In this document: positions 8,534 to 16,448 of the stretch, piece by piece
How positions within the stretch are numbered: position 1 is the first letter of the stretch
Layout: every line of letters starts with the position of its first letter
DNA from: Promethearchaeota archaeon
Lineage (GTDB): Archaea; Asgardarchaeota; Lokiarchaeia; Sigyniarchaeales; SOKP01
Direction: 5' to 3'
Assembly (NCBI GenBank): GCA_013375485.1
Contig: JABXKB010000012.1
Span: 1 to 32,772, forward strand
Length of the DNA: 32,772 nt
Program-made: the position numbers and the translations under genes
Notes under the pieces: model-generated
The model's database searches: none
Told to the model about the DNA's origin: nothing
Seen by the model: only the letters and a program-made list of their open reading frames with translations

Positions 8534-9607
8534 ATAAACAGAAATTCTATAAAAACTCAAGATTACTATATTGAGATAAAAAATAACATTCATATTAATA
8601 AAAAAGGTATAATTTTAAAGTTTGGATATGCAATAGTGATTACATTTTTACTTTCTTTAGTAATTTCTTATTGGGCATATTCAAATATCTTTTTTGCCAT
8701 TCCAACTTATGTTAAGGCGTTAACTATGATTGGAATCTCATTTTTACTTATAAATATTGTATTCGATAAAGCAGAAACTATCTTATATTGGAAAGATCCG
8801 GAAAAAAGACCCGTGATTTTGAATATAAAGATGAAACAATCGTTCATTGAGACCATAGTTGTATTTTTTGTTAATTTTATTATTCTTATATTTTCCCAAT
8901 TTTTAGGATTATTAAATTTTATATATGAACATGAATTGAATAAGAGATTTATTTCTTATTATCAACCGACTTTCCTTGAGACAGTATTAATTACCCTAAT
9001 TATAATTCTATCTTTTATCGCCATATGGACATCTATGTATTGGTTTGCAGGTAGATTCCTTCAAATAAAAGAATATTCAAACCGTTTGAAAAGATTTGTT
9101 TTAAAAGCCTCAAGGGTTTTCATTTTTATAATGATTTTATTAGTAATTTTTTGGGCAGTTCTTTACATAGGAGATCTTTTATTTATAGAGGTCAAGGTAG
9201 ATGGAAACTTCGTAAGTATCGAATTCTTAAAGGATTTTACAAAAAAAAATTATCTTTTGGTTTTGACGGTGGAAATATTTATTCTTTTTGGTATAAATTT
9301 ATTTTTCTATTTTAATGGAGATAAAAATTTGAGAGAAAGAAATAATTTTATTCTATCGGATAAGGAAAAGAGCGAGATCAAAAGTAAAAAAGAAAAAGAC
9401 CACAAAACGGAAAACAAAAAAGATTTTAAAACACTTGTCTTTGAATCTTTAATTGTTCAAACTATTTTATTGCCTTTTTTTTATATATTCCTGTTAGTCT
9501 GGATATCAAATGGGGTTTTTATTTTCTTTTGGATTTCTTTAGGATTTATGATATTTTGTTATATATTAATCATACTTCTGCTAAAAGAGAAAATTTCGAT
9601 AGTTTAA
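8534..9607 (+). CDS. Polytopic membrane protein, function unknown, probable ATA start
   Basis: About 357 residues with roughly eight hydrophobic helices, in two blocks (about 1-225 and 290-357 counted from the proposed start) separated by a highly charged Lys/Glu/Asp cytoplasmic stretch. I recognise no family. The only conventional start, GTG at 8636, would cut into the first membrane helix and has no ribosome binding site. GGAGAGG at 8521-8527 precedes an open frame in which ATT (8531) and ATA (8534) are the only start-like codons; ATA is six bases from the end of the site. The same leader occurs at 15453 with ATA at the same distance. Confidence 0.65.
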   Translation: MNRNSIKTQDYYIEIKNNIHINKKGIILKFGYAIVITFLLSLVISYWAYSNIFFAIPTYVKALTMIGISFLLINIVFDKAETILYWKDPEKRPVILNIKMKQSFIETIVVFFVNFIILIFSQFLGLLNFIYEHELNKRFISYYQPTFLETVLITLIIILSFIAIWTSMYWFAGRFLQIKEYSNRLKRFVLKASRVFIFIMILLVIFWAVLYIGDLLFIEVKVDGNFVSIEFLKDFTKKNYLLVLTVEIFILFGINLFFYFNGDKNLRERNNFILSDKEKSEIKSKKEKDHKTENKKDFKTLVFESLIVQTILLPFFYIFLLVWISNGVFIFFWISLGFMIFCYILIILLLKEKISIV

Positions 9608-9981
9608 TATGTGAAGTTTGTGGCTTTTTCAACCTCTATGCTTAGAAATCGCGTACTTGATGAAGATTTCAGATCCGCAGTATGGAAATATAAAACTAAA
9701 TTAAGAAGTTGTTCGAAAATAACTTCCCCTCGAATTTTTTAAATAATTTAAAGCGATCAATTATGACATTTTTTTAATTTCTCAGTTTTCTGATAATTTT
9801 ATTCAATATATTAATAGAAATTATTCCAGAAATATCTATGTTAATATTGTTTTTTTGAAAAAAAGAAAACTCTGATTTACTTAATCCCAATCTTTATATA
9901 ATTATAATATATTATTATATTTAAATAAAATGGTTAATGTTATTCTTTAACATGATGATTGATCTAGGAAAAGGTGAATGA
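9608..9981. other. Intergenic region before the transposase remnant
   Basis: No convincing gene. A 43-codon open stretch (9611-9742, GTG start, FSTSMLRNRVLDEDF...) could be a scrap of a protein but has no support beyond being open. The right half is very AT-rich, with TATA-like sequence at about 9893-9920, and probably contains the left end of the insertion sequence. I could not find its terminal repeat. Confidence 0.3.
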
Positions 9982-10522
9982 ATGGCTTATAGGATAATCA
10001 CCGATGAGGGCATTACCATTCAATATACCATTTTAGATTTTATTGAAAACCTACATTCGAAGATATCGATCTTGGAACTCTTGAAGGAGAAAGGCGATAT
10101 AAGGGGATTTTTAAATGCCAACCCCGTGGTCGTAAGGATACCCACGGAAAACCTTTGAAACCCTTACGAGATATTGATTTTTTGTTCAGAATTTATATTG
10201 AACGGGATCGAAGACTTTTTGCAGGATTTTTAGCTAAAGCGTATGGACGTGGAGGAGTACGAAAAGCGGTAAAATTAACGGGGCTTGATGTTAAAACGGT
10301 GAGAAGAGGAAAAACCGAGATCATTAATCGTACAAAATTCCAGGAATCTCGTATCAGGCGTCCGGGCAGTGGAAGACCATCAAAAACTCAAGTCGACACC
10401 CGATATGAAGATGAACTTCAAGACCTGATGGAGGATGAATTAGCAGGCGATCCCATGAGTGAAAGAAAATGGATGAGAAAGACGTTGCGATGGATCAAAA
10501 AGGAACTTCAAGGAAAAAGAAT
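9982..10522 (+). pseudogene. ISAzo13-type transposase, frameshifted and 3'-truncated
   Basis: The ATG at 9982 follows AAAAGGTGA. Codons 1-22 (MAYRIITDEGITIQYTILDF) run in one frame; from about 10047 the protein continues one frame over (PTFEDIDLGTLEGERRYKGIF, then GRKDTHGKPLKPLRDIDFLF). A one-base deletion in the A-run at 10046-10049 explains the change. The second part has the family's N-terminal helix-turn-helix (GRGGVRKAVKLTGLDVKTVRRG), the linker RRPGSGRPSK and the start of the catalytic region (GDPMSERKWMRKTLRWIKKEL). Homology stops near 10522, long before the DDE catalytic residues, so it is dead. Bases after 10522 belong to other sequence. Confidence 0.85.
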
Positions 10523-10618
10523 TAACACAGCTATTAACGCTGCTATTTTCCACTTTTCCTTTAATAGATTACATATCCTATCTATTCTTTCTATTTCTCT
10601 CATCTTTGGCAGATTCAT
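10508..10618 (-). pseudogene. Possible small-gene fragment abutting the transposase break
   Basis: A 36-codon open frame on the minus strand from ATG at 10618, containing MREIERIDRICNLLKEKWK. This resembles, from memory, the N-terminus of a widespread small uncharacterised protein family (pattern MRDPERIDRILELLxEIW). After that the sequence runs into the broken end of the transposase and stops. It may be a gene start cut off by the insertion. The resemblance is short. Confidence 0.3.
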
Positions 10619-10659
10619 ATATTTATATATTCCTTTTTCAATTTTTCTTTACTTCCATT

Positions 10660-10830
10660 TTAACCTTTTGAAAGTACGGATTTCTTATTTTCGATTATTT
10701 TTAAAACTCTATTAACGCAACCTTCTACATTATTATAAATTTGACTTCCCGTAAATCTTTGGATCTGCCAGCCTTCAGAATTAAGGAAAGCATCCCTTCG
10801 ATTATCCCTGTTAAGTCTTCCGCTCTGCTA
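10660..10830 (-). pseudogene. C-terminal piece of a DUF559/Vsr-like endonuclease
   Basis: On the minus strand a 56-codon frame, preceded by TAG and ending with TAA at 10660-10662, reads GRLNRDNRRDAFLNSEGWQI, then QRFTGSQIYNNVEGCVNRVL. The pattern R..R...L...GW.V.RF....I..N...V is the end of the core fold of DUF559 and very-short-patch-repair-like nucleases. The N-terminal catalytic part is absent. It directly adjoins the acidic ORF that begins on the other strand, so a recombination junction lies near 10830. Confidence 0.5.
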
Positions 10831-10831
10831 T

Positions 10832-11566
10832 GATTATACTCCACCCGAGCTAGAGCAAGATTCTGAGAAAGAGCCAGAAATTGAACCAGATACTGAAACA
10901 GAACAAAAATCTAAGATTACACATGAGAGTGAAATAGAAAAAGAACCGGACCAAGTTTCAGAATGCGAGTGGGAACCTATAGATTCTGAAACTGGAGAAC
11001 CAGTTCCTCATCAACCAAATCCAGACGCAATACTTCTTGAAGATTTAATTGAAGGATTAGTCAATGAACAACAAAAAAATCCAAGAGAAGAAACAGTTAC
11101 TGAACCAGAACAAGAACCTGAAATGGAATTCGAATCAAAACTTGAACGAGAGTCAGAACACACACCAGATCAAGAATTTGAGAAAGATTGGGAGTTTATT
11201 AATTATGATATAAGAGAACCAGTATTCTCTACGCCAGATCCAGAATTGAAGTCAAATGAATACCAAAAACCAGAGGAAATTTCTGAAAGCAATTCAGAGC
11301 AAGCAACTGAACAAAATTATGATCTAACACCTGAATCAGAACCGGAACAGAAACCTATTAGAACACAAGAGAAAAATCTGATTAAAGTGAAAGAACTAGA
11401 GCCAATTACTGATCCCAAGGAACTCAGGGACTATAAACATTATGAATACGAGCATGCTATTAAAAACAAGAATGATTATAAACATGAGCAAGAACCATCG
11501 AAAGAAACTGAAGAAAGCAAGAAAACCGTTAAAAAACAAAAGAAGAAGCCAAAGGAATTAAAATAA
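10832..11566 (+). CDS. Acidic Glu/Pro-rich ORF, 5' end unclear; probably the N-terminal part of the HNH protein
   Basis: An open frame of 244 codons with strongly biased composition: repeated PEPE, PEQEPE and ESEPEQ units, almost no hydrophobic clusters, then a Lys-rich end (KKTVKKQKKKPKELK). It has no in-frame ATG before 11123 and the open frame runs into the DUF559-like fragment, so the true start is unknown or lost. It ends at TAA 11564-11566. The next frame-compatible codons continue without another stop into the HNH protein at 11621, with similar Lys/Glu-rich sequence between. The simplest reading is one long ancestral gene of about 1,200 codons now split by a single TAA. Likely disordered. 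Confidence 0.6.
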   Translation, partial: DYTPPELEQDSEKEPEIEPDTETEQKSKITHESEIEKEPDQVSECEWEPIDSETGEPVPHQPNPDAILLEDLIEGLVNEQQKNPREETVTEPEQEPEMEFESKLERESEHTPDQEFEKDWEFINYDIREPVFSTPDPELKSNEYQKPEEISESNSEQATEQNYDLTPESEPEQKPIRTQEKNLIKVKELEPITDPKELRDYKHYEYEHAIKNKNDYKHEQEPSKETEESKKTVKKQKKKPKELK

Positions 11567-11620
11567 GAAATTTCAATAACAGATTTTAAAGTTGGAAAAT
11601 CTGAAACGCAAACTGAGAAA

Positions 11621-14422
11621 TTGGATAATAAGATTTTAAAGAAGGAAAGTAAGCCACAAGAAACTGTCCAAAAAAATGAAGTTGAGAAATCAAAAGAAAT
11701 TGGGGACATAAAAAATGAATCTAAAGAACTTAAACATCTTTTAAGTAATAAAATTGAATCCAAAAAAACTATAAAGCAGAAACAAGCACAAATTAAAAGA
11801 AAAATAGAAAAACAAGAAGCTCAGGAATCTGATAAAAATTCAGAACCCGAATTTATAAAAAGATATCGTCAGGAAACAGGTAAGAGACCATTTTATAGAG
11901 GTGAAAAAACAAAAGGATTTTTAGAATGGTTGAAAAAACAAAAAGAAAAAGAAGAAGAACAACAAGAAGAGATAAGTGAAAAATCAGGAGAAGTTCAAGG
12001 AAATGATGAACACGAATGGACTTCATTATTAGAGGAATGGATTAATAGACAAGATATTTCAGAAGAAATTAAAACTGAATTATTGGAAAAACTAAAGAAA
12101 TATTATAAATATAGAGAATACTATCGGCTGCGAAATCACTTAATTGAAAAATTCCATGAGCGTCATCAAGAGAATGTTCAAGATCCTTATCAATATACCA
12201 ATAAAGAAAAAGAATTGTTAGAATTAATAATTAATCTAACCAAAAAACTTAACCAAATAAAGCCTGTAGAAAATACCCTTTTTCAAAAATTTAAAAAATT
12301 CCGAGACTTTTACAATAAAAGTCATAAAACGCATAAAGAAAAGATTAAGGCGCAAGAAAAGCAATTTATTCGTCATTTAGCCGAATTATATGAAAATTTT
12401 CAACTAATTTGGAAGGAGCTTTTAAATAAAAATTTATATAAATCTACAGAAATGACCTTGAAAGAAAAATCAAAAGTTCGTAAAATTATTGAAAAAGAAA
12501 TCCTTACTGAAGAAGAACAAAAAGAATTAATATCAATACTAAGTAAACTTCCTTCTGAAGAATTGAATATATTATTAGGCTTAAAGTATAAACTCCACAC
12601 ACAAAATTACGTTAAATGGGGTAGGGATTATGATATTGGAGTTAAAAAGCTAATGCTAAATAAACATTTAAAGAGAAATATTACATTATCTCAAAAATTA
12701 TTGAATACCAAGAGAGAAAATCCGTTAAATTTTACTAAACAAGAGTTTGATTTCTTTAATAAGTACAATTTAGAATTCAAGAGATTTGAATCTCGATGGG
12801 TATGGATGGAGTTATATCCAGATTTGATTCCAATTTTCTTTAAGGAATTTTTGTTTCCAATATATAATCGTGATCCGTCTGTACGTGAATTATATAATTT
12901 AGGATTCGGTAATTTTTCAAATAAACTTAAAAAAGTCTTAGGGATGCCATACGGTCAATGGAAAGAAGAACAAGGATATTATGATTTTAAAAAATGTACT
13001 CGGTGTGGTAATTTTTTACCAAATGAAAAATTTGAAAGGTTAAGAGGACATGAAGAGCAAAAACGAGGGGCATATAGAAGTATGTGTATAAATTGCAGAA
13101 ACGATGTAAGACGAATATCAATTTATAATAAAAAATATCGCTTAATTAAGGATTATCTCGGTGGAAAATGCCATGATTGTGGTGAAGATTTGACAGTATT
13201 AGATGGATACGAGTTTCACCATTTATATCCAGAACTTAAAACTGCTACTTGGCGTGAAATGAAAGAAAAAAGTTATAAAGAAATTGTTCAATGGGCATTT
13301 AACGATAGAATTATTCCTTTATGTGGAAATTGTCATGCTAAAAGAACAGCTACAGTTTTTTCATTACAAAAAGAATTAATTCTTCTTGAAAAGATATTTA
13401 GTTTTTCACCGCTAGATATAGATAACTTAATTTCAGAAAAAATTAAAGAGCAGATAGATCAAATGAGAAGCGGTAAGAATCAAATAAAAAAATGGATAAG
13501 AAAAAGATTCATCTATACAGAATTGTTTTTTGGTAAATGTATAGGATGCGGTAAAATTACTGTCTATAATAATTTACCAGCATTGCAATTACATCATTTA
13601 TTTCCTGAACTTTTAGAAGTGAAGAATAAGTGGTATGATCTTGCTGATTTTGATTGTGAAATCATTATGGATATTATAATAAAAGAGCGTTGTGTTGGGA
13701 TATGTTCTAACTGCCATTCAGTAATAGGATCAAGATTTCAAGAAGTGGTTGAAGAAATAGTAAACGATTCAGAGTTTATATCACATGTAAAAATTAAATA
13801 TAAAACTATAACAGAAAGAATTAATGCTTTTCGAATCGATATGAAAAAGATAAATTTTAGATCTCCATTAAAATTACCTATAACGGAGGAATATATTGAA
13901 AAAGCTATTAGTACCATTTTTAAAAATCTAGATTTAAACATTCATCAACTTGAAAAAGAATATCTGAATAAACTTAAAAATAGATGTTATGAAATATTAC
14001 AACAGATACCCTTAGAAGATAGGAGTTTACGAGATCCATATGTATTGTCTGGTGTTACCATTTATCTAGCAGATAGATTAATTGCTATAGAATCAGGCTT
14101 TAAACCTTTTTTAACTCAGAATCTAATCTCTAAAATTTTAAATATCGATAGATCCAATTTTTCCGATATATATAATAATTTCCTTACACCAAAATTTTTA
14201 AATACTAAACAAATTGAATATGATAGAATTATTGAATATTTAAAAATTCAAGGTAAAGCATCAAGACAAGAAATTGGTAATTTAATTGGTAGAAGTCTAA
14301 AGCCAACATATAGAAGATTATTAGAGTTAGAAAAATTAGGTTTAATTAAGAGAGAAAGAAATAATCCTATTTCAAATATTTCAGGTAAAGGATCATCATA
14401 TACTTATTGGTTGATTGCTTAA
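11621..14422 (+). CDS. Double-HNH protein with TFB-like cyclin fold and C-terminal winged helix
   Basis: 933 residues from TTG 11621 (weak ribosome site). Order: Lys/Glu coiled-coil region (1-330); helical linker; a four-cysteine zinc knuckle (Cys459, Cys462, Cys489, Cys492); HNH unit 1 (Cys517-x2-Cys520, His533-His534, Cys568-x2-Cys571-His572); HNH unit 2 (Cys640-x2-Cys643, His658-His659, Cys695-x2-Cys698-His699); an all-helical region (about 750-860) whose RDPYVLSGVTIYLADRL and LTQNLISKILNIDRSNFSDIY parallel a TFB cyclin repeat; and a winged helix (867-933, ASRQEIGNLIGRSLKPTYRR). HNH domains cut DNA with a metal; TFB folds and winged helices bind DNA. The function is not known to me. It lies in an accessory region and shares its frame with the acidic ORF upstream. 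It could be a selfish nuclease, a defence protein or a regulator. Confidence 0.8.
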   Translation: MDNKILKKESKPQETVQKNEVEKSKEIGDIKNESKELKHLLSNKIESKKTIKQKQAQIKRKIEKQEAQESDKNSEPEFIKRYRQETGKRPFYRGEKTKGFLEWLKKQKEKEEEQQEEISEKSGEVQGNDEHEWTSLLEEWINRQDISEEIKTELLEKLKKYYKYREYYRLRNHLIEKFHERHQENVQDPYQYTNKEKELLELIINLTKKLNQIKPVENTLFQKFKKFRDFYNKSHKTHKEKIKAQEKQFIRHLAELYENFQLIWKELLNKNLYKSTEMTLKEKSKVRKIIEKEILTEEEQKELISILSKLPSEELNILLGLKYKLHTQNYVKWGRDYDIGVKKLMLNKHLKRNITLSQKLLNTKRENPLNFTKQEFDFFNKYNLEFKRFESRWVWMELYPDLIPIFFKEFLFPIYNRDPSVRELYNLGFGNFSNKLKKVLGMPYGQWKEEQGYYDFKKCTRCGNFLPNEKFERLRGHEEQKRGAYRSMCINCRNDVRRISIYNKKYRLIKDYLGGKCHDCGEDLTVLDGYEFHHLYPELKTATWREMKEKSYKEIVQWAFNDRIIPLCGNCHAKRTATVFSLQKELILLEKIFSFSPLDIDNLISEKIKEQIDQMRSGKNQIKKWIRKRFIYTELFFGKCIGCGKITVYNNLPALQLHHLFPELLEVKNKWYDLADFDCEIIMDIIIKERCVGICSNCHSVIGSRFQEVVEEIVNDSEFISHVKIKYKTITERINAFRIDMKKINFRSPLKLPITEEYIEKAISTIFKNLDLNIHQLEKEYLNKLKNRCYEILQQIPLEDRSLRDPYVLSGVTIYLADRLIAIESGFKPFLTQNLISKILNIDRSNFSDIYNNFLTPKFLNTKQIEYDRIIEYLKIQGKASRQEIGNLIGRSLKPTYRRLLELEKLGLIKRERNNPISNISGKGSSYTYWLIA

Positions 14423-14480
14423 ATATTAATCTTTATTATTATTCTCTCTTTATATTGCTATAAAATAATCAAAATTTAAA

Positions 14481-14960
14481 TGTTCTGTTAATATAACAGA
14501 TTTATTTGCTTCTCAAAATCTCAATATACATGAATTGACTCCTGAATCACAATCTAAAATTGCTCAAATATTACCGTACGTTAATGTAAGCATTAAAAAT
14601 CCTGTTGATTTAGGGGCATCAGGGTTTATTTTAAACACTTATATAAAATGTATAGAAATTGTGGTTAATGATCCTAACATAGATATTGTCATAATACCTC
14701 TTTGGCCAGATCATATTTATCGTCATGTTTTTAATAGGATGATTAGAATTTTTGAATCAACTTCAAAACCATTTGCATTTTGTTTGCCAAATATTGCTGA
14801 TGATAGCGATCTCGCAAAAAGATTTAATTCTGCAAAAAAATTATTACACAAGAAAAGAGTTCTCTATTTCTTATCTTTAAGAGATGCAGCAAAGAGCATT
14901 TCGCTTTTTTGCAATTATTTTGAATTTCTAAAATCTCATAATATTCTTAATAGGAAATGA
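14481..14960 (+). pseudogene. 5'-truncated second copy of the acyl-CoA synthetase alpha gene
   Basis: The frame from about 14481 reads DLFASQNLNIHELTPESQSK and onwards, aligning without gaps to the last third of the protein at 6599-8044 (from its DIFSSYNLN to the end). Roughly three quarters of residues are identical, and differences are mostly conservative or third-position changes. The CoA-binding domain and the phosphohistidine region are missing. The first start codon would be TTG at 14535. It looks like the remains of a tandem paralogue whose 5' part was replaced by the inserted material upstream. It might still express a 141-residue ligase-domain fragment. Confidence 0.85.
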
Positions 14961-14978
14961 ATTGATTAAAAAACAATT

Positions 14979-15314
14979 CTATATTGCTAATTTTTCTGAA
15001 ATTCTATGTAAATATAATTTCATAAATAATCTCTGACGATTACAATAATCAAATTTCTGTTTTTGAGTAAGATCTTCAGATTTCTTTAAAATAAAATGTA
15101 TCTCTTTTATCATATTAAAGTAATTATCTATGATACTTTCAGTTGTTTCTTCTAACCGAAGATTAAAATCTTTTTTTAAACCACTAATGAATGATTTAGA
15201 TTCAGAATTAATACTTTTTTGTAAATAATAATCATGAAATATAGCAGATTCATCAAATATTAAATTATTTTGAACATTCTTTAAATAATTTCCCTCTATT
15301 TTTCCTGAACTCAT
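14979..15314 (-). CDS. Small helical hypothetical protein
   Basis: 111 residues, ATG at 15314 with TAGG just upstream, ending 18 bases past the acyl-CoA synthetase remnant on the opposite strand. Predominantly amphipathic alpha-helix with mixed charge (SFISGLKKDFNLRLEETTES, NYFNMIKEIHFILKKSEDLT). No membrane segment, no cysteine motif, no family I recognise. The third-position AT bias matches the neighbours, which supports coding. Confidence 0.5.
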   Translation of the reverse strand: MSSGKIEGNYLKNVQNNLIFDESAIFHDYYLQKSINSESKSFISGLKKDFNLRLEETTESIIDNYFNMIKEIHFILKKSEDLTQKQKFDYCNRQRLFMKLYLHRISEKLAI

Positions 15315-15450
15315 CCTATAAATGATCTTATACTATAAATTTTACTAATACTATTATTTTTCTTATATTAATTTCAAAGCGGGAATTCTATTAATCCATT
15401 AATATGACTACAGAATGTATAAAATGAATTTCTCTGAAAAATATAATAAA

Positions 15451-15555
15451 AAGGAGAGGATAAGGATAACAAAATTCAAATTTTCCATAAAAAAGAGATT
15501 ATTAAAGGCGAAATCCAATGTAAGATTGAAAATTTTGTTTCCCTTACTAATATAA
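15451..15555 (+). pseudogene. Leader and first codons of a lost membrane-protein gene, with ATA start context
   Basis: AAGGAGAGGATAAGGATAA at 15451-15469 repeats the leader of the membrane protein at 8519-8537 (GGAGAGGATAA, two variable bases, ATAA). From ATA at 15466 a 29-codon frame reads ITKFKFSIKKRLLKAK, then SNVRLKILFPLLI, a basic stretch followed by a hydrophobic one, and stops at TAA 15553. This looks like the beginning of a paralogous membrane protein that was truncated, or a leader peptide. The rest of the 15315-15693 gap shows only AT-rich sequence with two similar AATAATAAAAAA-GTTGA stretches (about 15585-15603 and 15653-15670). Confidence 0.4.
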
Positions 15556-15693
15556 AATTATTATCAAACTATTAAAACATAACAAAATAATAAAAAAGTT
15601 GAGATATAAGGAATTATATCGGCTTTTAATTTCTCTTTTTATTCTTGCAGAAATAATAAAAAAAAGTTGAATTCTTAAAATTATGATTTTATC

Positions 15694-16278
15694 TTAGTAA
15701 TATTCTATTTTAGAAAAAAGTAAAGCGAAGAAACCGTAAAAGACTATATTTATTACACAACTTATGATTGAAGATATAAGAATAACATCAAGTGAGCCCC
15801 AAAAATACGTAGTAGATAATATGGTTTGAAAAGTGGCACTTAAAAAAACTCCAATAAAAACTGGAACTATACTGATAACTGCTGTAAGAAGCCATCCTCC
15901 AAAACATTGACCTTTACTTTCTCCGAACCTTCCAGCAAGAATTGCCGCAATTATAGGAGCAATTAAGTATCCTAGCCCTAAGATCAAAAAAGCTAAATCA
16001 AAATTACCCAAATATGGTTGAGCTATTGTCCAATTAAAAATTGTAAAGGGTGTGCAAATTATTGAACCAAACAAATAATATAGAATCATTAATGGGGCTC
16101 CCTGAATTGTATCGAACAAATCACCAAATTCAAGACCAGGACTAAGAGCGTAATATATTATTGTAAAAATAAAATTTATCCCAACGAAAGCTGTTAAACT
16201 CAATAAAAATGCTTTACCAAATCCCATTTCACTCAGACTCTTTTTTAAATGTGAATAATTATATCTTATTATCTTCAA
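15694..16278 (-). CDS. Five-helix integral membrane protein
   Basis: 194 residues, TTG start at 16278. After a basic N-terminus there are five hydrophobic segments (about 23-45, 62-85, 95-118, 128-150 and 165-190). Loops contain Gly/Pro pairs (YLIAPIIAAILAGRFGESKG). I do not recognise a family; the size and the lack of charged residues in helices do not suggest a particular transporter. Divergent from the AIR-synthase-like gene across about 170 bases. An alternative start, the ATG codon at residue 18, would keep all five helices. Confidence 0.6.
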   Translation of the reverse strand: MKIIRYNYSHLKKSLSEMGFGKAFLLSLTAFVGINFIFTIIYYALSPGLEFGDLFDTIQGAPLMILYYLFGSIICTPFTIFNWTIAQPYLGNFDLAFLILGLGYLIAPIIAAILAGRFGESKGQCFGGWLLTAVISIVPVFIGVFLSATFQTILSTTYFWGSLDVILISSIISCVINIVFYGFFALLFSKIEYY

Positions 16279-16448
16279 GGAAGAATAAGATTTTAAATTT
16301 TAGGGTGTAAATAAATCAAATTATATACTTATTAGTATTTTAGCTTTCTATAATATTGTAGTATGTTGAATGGTATTAAAAAGTAGTAAATAACAGATTT
16401 ATACCTCAAAATTTTAATAAGTCATGAAATCCTAAAAAGACTATAATA

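Larger units (their letters stand above)
8045..14480. mobile_element. Accessory island between two copies of the acyl-CoA synthetase tail
   Basis: The stretch between the intact acyl-CoA synthetase gene and the truncated copy holds only non-core items: a micro-protein with repeat elements, an orphan membrane protein, a dead ISAzo13-type transposase, fragments of two other genes, and the acidic ORF with the HNH protein. Composition, broken genes and the loss of the 5' part of the second synthetase copy all point to insertion and rearrangement. I see no terminal repeats, attachment site or integrase that would define exact ends; 8045 and 14480 are the limits of the flanking homologous genes. 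Confidence 0.5.

Noticed and set aside
9611-9742. A 43-codon GTG-started ORF after the membrane protein
   Set aside because: No ribosome site and no recognisable pattern; kept only as a remark in the gap entry.
10523-10715. The last 64 codons of the frame that begins in the transposase
   Set aside because: Homology to ISAzo13 transposases ends at about 10522; what follows is hydrophobic low-complexity translation of sequence that reads better on the other strand.
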